Assembly: GCA_963808965.1 (NCBI GenBank)
Contig: CAWEHU010000005.1
Coordinates: 1 to 64,000 of the forward strand
DNA from: CAWEHU01 sp963808965
GTDB lineage: Bacteria; Pseudomonadota; Alphaproteobacteria; Acetobacterales; Acetobacteraceae
Direction: 5' to 3'
Length of the DNA stretch: 64,000 nt
Below are positions 18,393 to 27,926 of this stretch, piece by piece; within the stretch, counting starts at the first letter, position 1; each line of letters begins with the position of its first letter. Under the pieces are notes generated by a model. It was given only the letters and a program-made list of their open reading frames with translations, was not told where the DNA came from and did not search any database. The position numbers were made by a program, and so were the translations under genes.

Positions 18393-19793
18393 TCAGGCCG
18401 TTTCGGTCGCGCCGGCCATTGTTTCCGCACGGAGGCGATCGTAGTCGCTCTTCGGTACCGGAACCGCGTCGCGGTCGCCAAGATCGTTCAAATGGATCCG
18501 ATACGTCTCCCGGGCAGTAAAGGCGGCGATCGCCGCGATGGCGCAGATCCCGAATGTGATGGCCCCGATCTTCAGCGGGATATTCGCGGAGCCGGGTGGC
18601 GCGATCGCCGCGAAGAGCGCGGGCAGAAGCGCGCTCAGAGTCGTCCCGACATTCTGCCCGATGGCCATACCGGACACGCGCACCCGCGTGTGGAACAGTT
18701 CGGGGAAGAGGCTCGGGAACACGGCGTTGAAGCCTTGATAGACGATGCCCCACATCAGCACCGATATGAGGACCGCCAGCGGCACGCTTTTGATGCTGAT
18801 GGCGTAGAGATAGACGAAGGAGAGCAGCCCGGCGCCGAGCGTGCCGAAGATGACCGGCGGCCGCCGGCCGATCCGATCCGACAAATTGCCCACGAAAGGA
18901 ATAGTGACCACGGCCAGTACATTGCCGACGACGGGGATCCACAAATAGACGTCGGGGTGGAAGCCAATTCCGTAAGCCGGCTGCACCGCGTAGGCCGCGC
19001 CGAAGATCGCGGCGACCACGGCGATCACGTTGGTGAGCGCGATGCAGAGGACGCGCACGATATCGTCCCAGCTCAACCGGATGGCTTCGACGATCGGCGA
19101 CTTCGGAATCTCACCGTGCGCGCTCTCCTCGGCGAAGGCGGGGGTTTCCTCGACTTCGCGGCGGATGATGAAACCGGCGATGACGACAACGATACTGAGC
19201 AGGAAGGGGATCCGCCAACCCCAGGCGTTGAACTGGTCCTTGGGGACCAATGCGGCCAGCGGCAGAAACACCGCTGCCGCGAGGAGCTGCCCAGCCTGCA
19301 CGCCCTGCATGGTGAAGCTCGCGAAGTAGCCGCGCCGGCCGAACGGCGCGTGCTCCAGGATCATCGAGCTCGCACCCGAAATCTCCCCGGCCACCGCGAA
19401 GCCCTGGAGCAGCCGCAGGATGACGAGCATTACCGGTGCCCAGAGCCCAACCGACTGGTAGGTCGGCAGCACGCCCACCGCCATCGTCGAGAACCCCATC
19501 AGGAACATGCAGACCAACAGCACCGTCTTCCGCCCGTGGGTGTCGCCCCAGTGGCCGAGCACGAAAGCGCCGACCGGGCGGGCCACGTAACCCACGCCGT
19601 AGGTTGCGAGCGAGGCGACAATGGCGACGGTCGGATTCTCGGACGGGAAGAAGATCTGCGGAAATACGAGGGAGGCGGCAGTCGCGTAGATGAAAAAGTC
19701 ATAGTATTCCAGCGCCGAGCCGATCCAGCCGCTGGCCGCGGCCTTCTTCGACTGGTGCTTGCCGTGCGGCTCATGGTCCAAACTGTCAGGCAT
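18393..19793 (-). CDS. MFS transporter, metabolite:H+ symporter (MHS) family
   Basis: The 466-residue frame is intact with about twelve membrane segments. SALEYYDFFIYATAASLVFP at TM1, the loop 2-3 motif GHWGDTHGRKTVLL and RLLQGFAVAGEISGASSMI are typical of MHS symporters related to ShiA, ProP and alpha-ketoglutarate permeases. A second MFS motif GNLSDRIGRRPPVI follows TM8. It is the last gene of the catabolic cluster, so uptake of the aromatic substrate or of an organic acid is likely. The exact substrate cannot be read from sequence. Confidence 0.85.
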   Translation of the reverse strand: MPDSLDHEPHGKHQSKKAAASGWIGSALEYYDFFIYATAASLVFPQIFFPSENPTVAIVASLATYGVGYVARPVGAFVLGHWGDTHGRKTVLLVCMFLMGFSTMAVGVLPTYQSVGLWAPVMLVILRLLQGFAVAGEISGASSMILEHAPFGRRGYFASFTMQGVQAGQLLAAAVFLPLAALVPKDQFNAWGWRIPFLLSIVVVIAGFIIRREVEETPAFAEESAHGEIPKSPIVEAIRLSWDDIVRVLCIALTNVIAVVAAIFGAAYAVQPAYGIGFHPDVYLWIPVVGNVLAVVTIPFVGNLSDRIGRRPPVIFGTLGAGLLSFVYLYAISIKSVPLAVLISVLMWGIVYQGFNAVFPSLFPELFHTRVRVSGMAIGQNVGTTLSALLPALFAAIAPPGSANIPLKIGAITFGICAIAAIAAFTARETYRIHLNDLGDRDAVPVPKSDYDRLRAETMAGATETA

Positions 19794-19932
19794 CTGGTCT
19801 CCTCGGCTTGTTCAGCTGTTCGAGGCTCAGGAGTCCGTCGGGGCCGACGAACTCCTGATCCAGGCGAGCTAATCCGCTGCTCGCCGAGCCTTATTCGATC
19901 GAGGGCTCAGCGCGACAAGCAGCGGGAGTTGG

Positions 19933-21748
19933 TCAGGGCTGGGACAGCGCCCAGTCCGGTCCGTGCCGAGTGGGCTCCCACGGGTACGGGTCGCCGCCGT
20001 CGCACACGAGCTGCGTGCCCTCGGCGCGGCACCACGATTCGTAGCCGGGCGAATAGAGCGCCCTTCCGACCCAGTTGTAGCCGGGACCGGGCTCCGCCGG
20101 AGGCGTATAGGCGACGAAGTTCGCTGCGTCGTCGGTGCTGCCCGCGCCGGCGTAACGCGCGACCGTCGGATACGGGAACACGGGGCGCGTGCGCGTCACG
20201 GTTCCGTTCGTTACTGTGGAGGCAACGACCTTGCCCGGCACGGTGCCGGTCTCGACCCATGCCATGACCGGGGTGAGGATGTCGAACACGTTCGGTCCCT
20301 GCGGGTTCCCTGGCTGCGCACCCCCGCAATGGGCGACTCCGGGGAAGAGATAGAGCTGCGCGAAGCCCTCGACCGTATCAGCCCCCAGCAAGCGCTTCAT
20401 ATCCTGATAGTACCTGAAGCGTCCCTTGCGGCGTGATGTGCTGGTCGCCCCACCCGTGCCAGAGCACCAGCTTGCCTCCGCGACTCTGGAATTGACTGAG
20501 GTCCGGATCCGTCGCTGCCCAGTAGTGGGACGTTTCCACGGTCTGATAGAAGTAAGGGACCGTGAACTTCAGGTCGGAGAGCTGGTAATTGGGATCCGCG
20601 ACATTGTAGAAGGCGAGATAGCGGAGGAATGGAAGCGCAAAGTTCGCGCTCTGTGATGGGCCTGCCGCCGTGGCCGGCACGAACAGGCTCCAGTCGAGCT
20701 CCGAGCCCCACTCATGCGCGATCCGCTGTTCGAGGTGGCGCCCATAGGGATCCGTCGGGCCATCATGCAGTCGGCGTACGACGGCCACCTCCGCCTCGGA
20801 GAGGCAGGTCGTGGCATCTTGTCCGTTCGCACAGAGCAAGGTGGCCGGATCGAAGTGGCAGCGCCGCGGGTCATCGATTACCCCGTCCACCACGCCGTCG
20901 AGCCCGTCGCACGCGTTGAGCACCGCCTGATGGATCAGCGGCAGCTTGTTCGCGAGCAGGATGAAGTTGCCGTTGGCGTCCTGGTTGGCGACCACGTTCC
21001 AGCCGTGATGGAAGGTGTTCTGCACGACAAGGTCGTTCGCGGGCGCACCCGCGGCGATGCCGTCGAAGTCCTCCGGGTAGCGCTGCGCCTCCATCAGCGC
21101 CTCGCGCCCGCCATCCGAGCAGCCGTCGAAATAGGAGTATTTCGGAGCCTGGCCGTAGAACTTCGTGATGATCGCCTTGGACGTCTGCGCCAAAACGTGC
21201 TCGGCGCGGTAGGCGAAGTCGATCTGCGCCTGCGGGTTGTTGGCCGCCCACGAGCCGTCGTTCTGGTCTTCGTGCCCCATGTCGGTCGACGCCAGCGCGA
21301 TCTGTCCGTTCGTGACGGGCACACAGGTGGCCGCCATGGGCGGGTTATTCAGATTTGGGATGCTGCCGCAGAGCCCGCCGCAGCCGACCTCGAGATAGCG
21401 CTGTGTCCATCCCTGGGTCGGCAACCGCAACTCGAACAGGTCCGCCGGAGCAATGGTCCCCTTCACGTCGCAATACGGGGCCGCGGCTCCCGTGGTGACG
21501 ACGGTAGCCGACTGGATCGTGACCGGAGCGTCGGTCGCGCCGGTCAGGTCGAGCTGGGCGACCGCGCTGCAATCCATCGCAGGCCCGATGGCGGGCAAGT
21601 TCGCCAGCCCGTTCTGCGCCCTTGCTGTTCCGGATAGCAGAAGCACGACCGAAAGGATCGCGGCGGAACACGCGACCTCGATTATACGCCATCGTCGAGC
21701 GATGCGGCGTCTGCTAATTGAGCAGGATTGTTCAGTCTTGTCCGACAT
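19933..21748 (-). CDS. Tannase/feruloyl esterase family alpha/beta hydrolase, one frameshift
   Basis: The protein is probably secreted: a basic start and hydrophobic stretch end in SGTARA. The nucleophile serine lies in YFDGCSDGGREALMEAQRYP, the family GCSxGGR elbow. The aspartate/histidine part of the triad is expected in WHGWGDQHITP and FPGVAHCGGAQPG. The family cysteines near the elbow and near the His motif are present. One extra base near 20412 separates the frames (TLQ then YYQDMKRLLG), and the length is 3n+1. It would release a phenolic acid such as gallate or ferulate from an ester. It has a 185-nt upstream gap and lies next to ring-cleavage genes. Confidence 0.88.
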
Positions 21749-21933
21749 GATCCTCTCCTTTGTTGCACTCGAGTTGTTGCGCGGCGCGTGCGCGCCCGCA
21801 CCCGGGTGATAGTGCTGCTCACCCGTGATCTCGCGATTACTCTGCTAAGCGGCTGTTACGTTGCTTATGTATCCGGTTTGGGACCGGTCAGCGTGAGGTC
21901 GCTCCTGGTGCGGATGCTCCGCGAGACTGGAAC

Positions 21934-22957
21934 TTAGCGGCCCTGCCGCTTCAGAATAGAATCAAGGCGCGGATAGACCCGCCGCGCGTTCAGCTCGAAG
22001 ACCTTGCGCTTGTCCGCCTCGGAGATCGCCAGCGCGTCGATGTAGCGCTTCGTGTCATCGAAGTATTGACCGGTCTCGGGGTCGATCCCGCGCACCGCGC
22101 CGACCATCTCCGAGCCGAACAGGATGTTGTCGATATTGATAACCCGGAATAGCAGATCGATGCCGGCCTGGTGGTAGACGCAAGTGTCGAAGAACACGTT
22201 CCTCATCACGTGCTCGGAGAGCGGGGGGCGCTTCAGCATGTCAGCCAAGCCCCGGTAGCGGCCCCAGTGGTAAGGAACCGCGCCGCCCCCGTGCGGGATG
22301 ATGAACCTGAGCTTCGGGAAGTCCTTGAACAGATCTCCCTGCGAGGAACTGCATGAACGCTGTGGTGTCGGCGTTGATGTAGTGGGCGCCGGTCGCGTGG
22401 AAGTTGGGATTGCAGGAGCCGGAGACGTGGATCATGGCCGGCACGTCCAGCTCGACCATCTTCTCAAAGAACGGATACCAGGCCCGGTCGGTGAGGGGCG
22501 GGCCGCTCCAGTGACCGCCGGATGGGTCGGGGTTGAGGTTGCATCCCACGAATCCAAGCTCGTTGATGCAACGTTCCAGCTCCGCGATGGAGTGGGTGAT
22601 CGAGGCACCCGGTGATTGCGGCAGCTGGCAGACGCCCACGAAGGTTTCAGGGAACAGGTCGACCACGCGCTTGATGAGGTCGTTGCAGCGGCGCGTCCAA
22701 GCCTGGCTTACGGCTTCGTTGCCGACGTGATGAGCCATGGTGGAGGCGCGCGGGCTGAACACCGTCATGTCCGCGCCGCGCTCACGTAGCAGGCGGAGTT
22801 GGTTCTTTTCGATCGTCTGCCGGATCTCATCATCGGAGATGTCCGGATAGGCCGGGTTGATGTCGCCGCCGGATTTGAAGGCGGCTCTCTGCGCCTCGCG
22901 CCATTGATCGTGGGCCGCAGGCGCGGTCGTGTAGTGGCCATGGCAGTCGATGATCAT
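21934..22957 (-). CDS. ligJ: 4-oxalomesaconate hydratase, amidohydrolase type, one frameshift
   Basis: LigJ/GalB-type enzymes hydrate 4-oxalomesaconate to 4-carboxy-4-hydroxy-2-oxoadipate. The start MIIDCHGHYTTAPAAHD carries the HxH metal motif. RERGADMTVFSPRASTMAHHVG, ELGFVGCNLNPDPSGGHWS and PAMIHVSGSCNPNFHATGA closely follow the LigJ pattern. After one extra base near 22343 the frame resumes QGDLFKDFPKLRFIIPHGGG, VFFDTCVYHQAGIDLLF and ENILFGSE-like MVGAVRGIDP. The length is 3n+1. It is positioned to act just before the adjacent CHA aldolase. Confidence 0.88.
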
Positions 22958-23012
22958 CGGTCTCCCCCCAGTTAATCGTTGTTGACGTCGAGCCTAAGGG
23001 CGAGGCCGCGGC

Positions 23013-23882
23013 TTAGCCGCAGCTCCGCTCCCACACTTCGGCTGGGCTAAGCTCGCGGGGCAGCAAGCCCTGGTCTCGCGCATAGCGCAGGGCTAGCTCG
23101 ATTGCGGGCTGCAACGGCTCCCGTCCGATCAGGTACGGGTCTGGGCTGCCGGGCGGCCCCACCGCGTCCTTAGCCTCGCGGAACATCCTCAGCAGCTCGG
23201 CGACCAGTTCGGGCTGGGACTCCGCGTGCTCGCGCCGGATCGTCACCAAGTGATTGACCGGCACGAAGCCATGCGCGTCCCAGAAACGTTTCGCCGAAGC
23301 CGCGACATCAGGAAACACGGTGCGCAAATCCGGATCGTCCGGCACGTCGTTGCCGACGATGATCGCATCGAGTTCGTCCGCCCGTAGCATCGCAAGCAGC
23401 CCCGAACCCGGCGGCGCCCGCATGGCCCAGGGAGGGTCCTGATATTCCTGGACATGCGCGCCCTCGAAGGTGAGCCAGCGGACTTGGCTCGGCTGAACCC
23501 CGTATTCATCGGCAAGAATACCCCGCAGCCACATGCCGGTGGTCTGGCTATAGGCGCGCACGCCAACCCGGCATCCTGGCAAATCTCCCGGCCCCCTAAT
23601 CCGGCTGCCGGCGCGGCACAACAAGGCGGATTGCTGAAACCGCGCGGCGAGCGTGACAGGCAGCAGAACCAGCGGCTTTCCGTAGGCCCGGGCCTGCAAG
23701 AAGGTGGCGATGGCCATTTCGCTCACGTCGAACCGGCCTTCCCGCACCATGGGCGCAAAGGCTCGGTTGATCGTGGGCATATCGACGAAACTTAGTTTCA
23801 GATTGTCGGAAACGACCTGTCCCGAACGCAAGGCCTTGGTATGCGGGTAGTTGCCGATCGCTGCCTGCCACTCGACAGCCAC
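23013..23882 (-). CDS. 4,5-dihydroxyphthalate decarboxylase-like protein
   Basis: The protein resembles 4,5-dihydroxyphthalate decarboxylase, a cytosolic enzyme with a periplasmic-binding-protein fold. Visible are AAIGNYPHTKALRSG, DMPTINRAFAPMVREGRFDV, SEMAIATFLQARAYGKPLVL and RAYSQTTGMWLRGILADEYG. There is no signal peptide, which argues against a transport-binding protein. The GTG at 23882 starts 4 nt after the aldolase stop. At 289 residues it is somewhat shorter than typical. Its substrate here is unknown: a phthalate-type acid, or a ring acid from the esterase, are possible. It sits between the aldolase and hydratase genes. Confidence 0.78.
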   Translation of the reverse strand: MAVEWQAAIGNYPHTKALRSGQVVSDNLKLSFVDMPTINRAFAPMVREGRFDVSEMAIATFLQARAYGKPLVLLPVTLAARFQQSALLCRAGSRIRGPGDLPGCRVGVRAYSQTTGMWLRGILADEYGVQPSQVRWLTFEGAHVQEYQDPPWAMRAPPGSGLLAMLRADELDAIIVGNDVPDDPDLRTVFPDVAASAKRFWDAHGFVPVNHLVTIRREHAESQPELVAELLRMFREAKDAVGPPGSPDPYLIGREPLQPAIELALRYARDQGLLPRELSPAEVWERSCG

Positions 23883-23886
23883 CGGC

Positions 23887-24582
23887 TCAGCCCTCCGAAC
23901 CGAATTCGCGATAGACAAGGCCCTTTTGGGCGAGCTTCTCCCGCATCCCATAAAGGTCGAGACCGACTTCGCCGGCTTGCAGGCGCGCCCGTTTCTCCTC
24001 CTCGTTGCGCTCGCGCGCCTCGCTGGCCCGCAATGCGGATTCCGCCGACAGCCGCGGCACCACCACGACCCCATCGTCGTCCGCGACGATCAAGTCGCCC
24101 GGTTGCACCAGCTGCCCGGCGCAGACGATCGGCACGTTCACCGACCCGAGCGTCTCTTTGACTGTTCCCTGCGCGGAGATGGCTTTGGACCACACCGGGA
24201 AGCGCACCTCGGTCAGTGTCGCGACATCCCGCACGCCCGCCTCGATCACTAGGCCAAGAACGCCTCTGGCCGCGAGCGAGCACCCCAGCAAGTCGCCGAA
24301 ATAGCCGGCGTCGCTCGGCGACGTCGGGGCCACGACCAGTATGTCTCCAGCCTGACATTGCTCCACGGCGACGTGAATCATCCAGTTGTCCGCGGGCGGG
24401 ATCGAGACAGTGACCGCGCTGCCGGCGATCTTCGCGCCGGGATAGATCGGCCGCATGTGGGACGCGAGCAGCCCGGTGCGGCCCTGCGCCTCATGAATGG
24501 TGGCCACGCCGTAGGGGACGAAAGCTTCCGCCAGCTCGCGCGAGACGCGCGGCGGATTCGTAACAACCACACCCGCCTTCAC
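23887..24582 (-). CDS. ligK: 4-carboxy-4-hydroxy-2-oxoadipate aldolase/oxaloacetate decarboxylase, RraA family
   Basis: The enzyme cleaves 4-carboxy-4-hydroxy-2-oxoadipate into pyruvate and oxaloacetate and may decarboxylate the latter. Diagnostic segments are FVPYGVATIHEAQGRTGLL, NWMIHVAVEQCQAGDILVV, VIEAGVRDVATLTEVRFPVW and GDLIVADDDGVVVVP. The D and R residues of EAGVRD belong to the Mg/substrate site of the HMG/CHA aldolase group. It is 231 residues and intact. The GTG start overlaps the dioxygenase stop as GTGA. Known also as GalC or ProA; the paired LigJ supports this role rather than the RNase E regulator RraA. Confidence 0.9.
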   Translation of the reverse strand: MKAGVVVTNPPRVSRELAEAFVPYGVATIHEAQGRTGLLASHMRPIYPGAKIAGSAVTVSIPPADNWMIHVAVEQCQAGDILVVAPTSPSDAGYFGDLLGCSLAARGVLGLVIEAGVRDVATLTEVRFPVWSKAISAQGTVKETLGSVNVPIVCAGQLVQPGDLIVADDDGVVVVPRLSAESALRASEARERNEEEKRARLQAGEVGLDLYGMREKLAQKGLVYREFGSEG

Positions 24583-25611
24583 GATGCGATCCCCTTTTCC
24601 GACAGATCGTCCATTCCCCCGGTCGCGTTCGCTTCATCGCCGCCCTTGTTCAGGTCTTCCGGCAATGGTGGCGTGCCATGCGTATGGAAGCTTTCGATGG
24701 TTTTGAGACCCCAGGCTTGACCCTTCTTGCGCTCCTCCTCGGTCCAGACGATCGGCTTCCAGTCGGGCGCGAGCACCAGGCGCGCGCCGGCGTTGGCCAC
24801 CTCGACGCGGTTGCCGCCCGGCTCGTAGACGTAGAGGAAGAAGGTCTGCTGCACCGCGTGCTTATGCGGCCCGGTCTCGATGAAGACGCCATTCTCCAGA
24901 AAGACGTCGGCGGCGACGAGAATGGCCTCGCGACTGTCGAGCGCGTAGGTGATGTGGTGGAACCGGCCTCCGATCCCATGTGCCTCGCGCGTGTAGGCGA
25001 AGTCGTAGCTCTTATTGGTGCAGGTCAGCCACATGCCTGCCTCGGTGCCGTCATTCAGCACGATGCGTTCGGTGTTACGGAACCCAAGATACTTCTCGAA
25101 GAAGATCCGGTTCGCCTCCACGTCCACGGCGAGGCAATTGAAATGGTCCAGCCGGCGGACATTGGCGCCGCGCGCCGGATAACGTTGCGCCTGGTTCTTG
25201 AGTGACGGTCGCAGCTCGGGCGGGCGCCTCGTACCACTCGGTTTCGTAATAAATCTCGATCACATGCCCGTCCGGGTCATGGAAGCGAAAGCCCGGCCCG
25301 TGCCCGAGCTCATTTTCATGCCAGCCGATCGCGAGGCCGGATTCCTCAACCGCCTTCACCCGCCGCTGGAGCGCCTGCGGGCTGCGCGCTCGAAAGGCCG
25401 CGTGGCCGAGGCCCGATGTGTGCGACGCCGTCAATTGCAACGAATAGCGCTCATAATCGTCCCAGGCATGGAGATAGACGGAATCGCCCTGCCGTCCGCT
25501 TTCGGTCATGCCCATCACGTCGACGAAAAACCGCAGGCTCTCCTCCGGCTTCGGCGTCAGCAACTCCAGATGGCCGAGATGGGCCAGGTCCGTGATCGGT
25601 TCGTCGTGCAT
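24579..25611 (-). CDS. Type I (VOC) extradiol ring-cleavage dioxygenase, one frameshift
   Basis: Two VOC domains make a catechol 2,3-dioxygenase-like fold. The first begins HLGHLELLTPKPEESLRFFV. The second begins RLDHFNCLAVDVEANRIFFE. Fe(II) ligands are expected at His in RLDHF, His in GRFHHITYAL and Glu in PGGNRVEVANAG. One extra base in a CCC run near 25218 breaks the frame; repair gives EAPAELRPSLKNQAQRYP. The length is 3n+1. It should open a catecholic ring between C-OH and the neighbouring carbon. Pairing with LigJ and LigK suggests a product close to 4-oxalomesaconate, so gallate or protocatechuate is a candidate substrate. Confidence 0.85.
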
Positions 25612-25617
25612 CACGTT

Positions 25618-25624
25618 CTCCTCC
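25618..25624 (-). promoter_or_regulatory. Shine-Dalgarno deciding the dioxygenase start
   Basis: GGAGGAG on the minus strand lies 6 nt before the ATG at 25611. An earlier in-frame ATG at 25626 overlaps this sequence, so the start is placed at 25611 (MHDEPITDLAHLG). Confidence 0.7.
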
Positions 25625-25862
25625 ATGTGCGATTTGATCTAGCCGCAAGCAGGGTCATGTAGCCTGTAGCCGCGGGGCGCCGGTCTGTTCTGGGGTCTCG
25701 GGCGACGCCGAGTGCAGGTCCGCGCCGCTCGTCTCGGGCAAGACGATCGCGGCCCAGAAGGCAAATGGTGCATCGGACGGACTCCCTCGCGAGCATGAGC
25801 TCTTTTTCTGCTGGTTTTTTGCGGGCCTCCGGCGCGGCTTGGGCGCAGGACCCGCGGGAGAA

Positions 25863-26871
25863 CTACGCGTTGCGGCGTTCCGCCGTCCTATCGTCCTTTC
25901 CGGTCTTCCTATTCCCGTCGGTTATAGGAGCGATGCCGCGCGCCGCGATCTCCGCGACGAAGGCGCGAAGGCAGTCAACGAAGACTTGCCCGGCCGGGGG
26001 CAGGACGCGGCCGGGCCGGAGGATCAGACCGGCGGGACGGTCCGGTGCCGGGACCGGCAGCGGCACGACGCTCAGCGTGCCTCGCAACAGGTCGCCCACC
26101 ATCATCAGGCGCGGCATAATCGATAAGAGGTCGCTGCCAAGCAGCATTTCCCGGATGAAACCATACGAACTGGAGCGGAGCGACGACGTGGGCGTCAGGT
26201 CGAGCATGGCTAAGTAAGTGTTCGATCTCCTGACCGACGCGCTGACTCACGGTTGGCAGGACAAGTTCGTAGCGCCGCAGGTCCTCGACCGTCACCTGAT
26301 CCTGTTTGAACAGTTCGTGTCCGGTGCGGGCGAGAATAGAAATCGGTTCCGTCCATAGGGGCTCTCGCACCAAGCCGTCCGGCACGGCGGGCTGATACAG
26401 GCGTCCAACGATGAGGTCGATCTCACCGGAAGCCAACAACGGCAGCAACTCCTCCGTGCGCCCTTGTTGCATGCGGACCGAAATCTCGGGATGCAGAGCG
26501 CGGAGCCGCGTCAGCACGCCCGGGAGCACGCCGGCGGCGGCGACGGGTAATGCGCCAAGCGCCGCCGTACCTCCCGTCGGGCCTGCGAGGCGGTCCAGCT
26601 CCTCGTCAAGCCGGTTCAATTCGGCCAAGATCCGCCGGGCGGAACGGATGAAGACGATTCCTGCTTCAGTCGGGCGCACGCCGCGCGAATGGCGCTCAAA
26701 GAGCCGGAGTTGCAGGATGTCCTCCAGCTCCTGGAGGCTCTTGGTCAGCGCAGGCTGACTGACGCTCAGAAACACGGACGCTTTCAGAAGGCTGCGCTGC
26801 GTCTCGATCGCGTCGGCGGCGCGCAGCAGACTCAGTCGCAATTTTTGACTGATATAGCGTCGTGCTGGCAA
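25863..26871 (-). CDS. LysR-family transcriptional regulator, one frameshift
   Basis: The N-terminal helix-turn-helix reads SLLKASVFLSVSQPALTKSL, QELEDILQLRLFERHSRGVR, the standard LysR motif. The effector domain follows (GTAALGALPVAAAGVLPGVL, LPLLASGEIDLIVGRL). An extra base near 26211 interrupts it; the repaired reading is EHLLAMLDLTPTSSLRSSSY, GFIREMLLGSDLLSIMPRLM. The length is 3n+1. It lies upstream of the dioxygenase on the same strand with a gap of about 250 nt. It is probably the cluster activator, responding to the aromatic substrate or an intermediate. The start is a TTG at 26871. Confidence 0.85.
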
Positions 26872-26952
26872 CGGAGCGGGCCGCCTCTACGCCGTCACGC
26901 CGGCGGCGGGCCAGGTACACGACATTCGAGTTGGCTGCGTTGAGTCCACACC

Positions 26953-27513
26953 CTAGTCGAGCAAGGACCGAAGCGCCTCGAGCTCGCGAAGCGTCTTGGT
27001 CAGTACGGCGCGGAGCCGTTCGGCTTCGAGATCCGGCTTCCCGCGCGGTCCCGGACGCGCGCCAGCCTGGGGGGACGCGCCCGCCGCGGCGAGCCCGGGC
27101 ATCGGCAACTCCGGCTCGGTCGGTACCGGGGCCGCGCGTTCCTCGGCGGCCTCTTCCTGCTCATCGGGAGCGGCGGGTGGGATATCGTCGGAGAGCTTGC
27201 CTCCCCCTTCCCTAAGCAGACGCTGCACGCCCTTTATCGTATAGCCCTGGATGTAAAGCAGATCGGAGATCCGCCGTAGCAGGGCGATGTCGTCCGGCCG
27301 GTAATAGCGTCGCCCCCCGCCCCGCTTGAGCGGCTTCACTTGCTGAAACTTGGTCTCCCAGAAGCGCAACACGTGTTGCGGGATGTGCAACTCGTCGGCG
27401 ACCTCGCTGATCGTGCGAAATGCGTTAGGCGCCTTCTTGATGCGGGAGCGCCCGCCCTCGACCGACTCGTCGAGTGCCTCGTCGTGTTCCGGGTCGGCGC
27501 CGGAGTGGCTCAT
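26953..27513 (-). CDS. MerR-family transcriptional regulator
   Basis: The DNA-binding domain reads FRTISEVADELHIPQHVLRF, WETKFQQVKPLKRGGGRRYY, with the further wing LLYIQGYTIKGVQRLLREG. The C-terminal part is acidic/proline-rich and ends in a helix, LRAVLTKTLRELEALRSLLD, likely for dimerisation. No metal-binding cysteines are present. The gene next to ihfA in alphaproteobacteria is commonly a MerR protein of this kind with unknown target. Its ATG overlaps the ihfA stop (ATGA), so the two are co-translated. Confidence 0.92.
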   Translation of the reverse strand: MSHSGADPEHDEALDESVEGGRSRIKKAPNAFRTISEVADELHIPQHVLRFWETKFQQVKPLKRGGGRRYYRPDDIALLRRISDLLYIQGYTIKGVQRLLREGGGKLSDDIPPAAPDEQEEAAEERAAPVPTEPELPMPGLAAAGASPQAGARPGPRGKPDLEAERLRAVLTKTLRELEALRSLLD

Positions 27514-27821
27514 TCCTCTTCACCGGGCGTGGGCGGCAGCCCGTTCACATGAGCTTTCAGGACGTGGCTCGGCCGGAACACCAGAACGCGGCGCGGCAGG
27601 ATCGGCACCTCCTCGCCGGTTTTGGGATTGCGTCCCACGCGCCGGCCTTTCTGGCGCACGGAAAAGGTCCCGAAACCACTGATCTTTACAGATTCTCCGC
27701 CCTCCAGGGCGGAGCACATGCGCTCCAGCACCGTCTCCAGCAGGTCCGCGGACTCGTTCCGCGACAAGCCGACCTGCGAGTAGATCGTGTCCGAGAGATG
27801 GGCACGGGTGATCGTGTTCAT
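27510..27821 (-). CDS. ihfA: Integration host factor subunit alpha
   Basis: IHF-alpha with IHF-beta bends DNA by about 160 degrees at specific sites. The 103-residue frame reads TRAHLSDTIYSQVGLSRNES, VKISGFGTFSVRQKGRRVGR, NPKTGEEVPILPRRVLVFRP. The NPKTGE turn contains the conserved proline-containing arm that intercalates DNA, and the basic arm is present. The length is normal. It lies between fabH and the merR gene, the usual plsX-fabH-ihfA-merR order. Confidence 0.95.
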   Translation of the reverse strand: MNTITRAHLSDTIYSQVGLSRNESADLLETVLERMCSALEGGESVKISGFGTFSVRQKGRRVGRNPKTGEEVPILPRRVLVFRPSHVLKAHVNGLPPTPGEEE

Positions 27822-27926
27822 CCGCGAACGCTAGGCAGCGAGATCCTCTACGTCAAGGTTCGGGGACCGAAAATGCCGAAGGATCAGCCGCTTGTCGGCG
27901 AGCGTCGGCAACTCGCCGGAGGAAGC

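Noticed and set aside
18492..20267. Long plus-strand open frame opposite the MFS transporter and esterase genes
   Set aside because: It is antisense to two well-supported genes. The translation is rich in Arg, Asp, His and Gly without family motifs, as expected of a shadow frame in GC-rich DNA.
20714..21637. Plus-strand frame opposite the tannase-like gene
   Set aside because: It mirrors the codons of the supported esterase gene, has no motif and lacks a ribosome site.
23013..23882. Periplasmic substrate-binding protein of an ABC importer
   Set aside because: The fold is similar, but there is no signal peptide and no ABC partner genes. The GNYPHTK and YSQTTGMWLRG segments fit 4,5-dihydroxyphthalate decarboxylase better.
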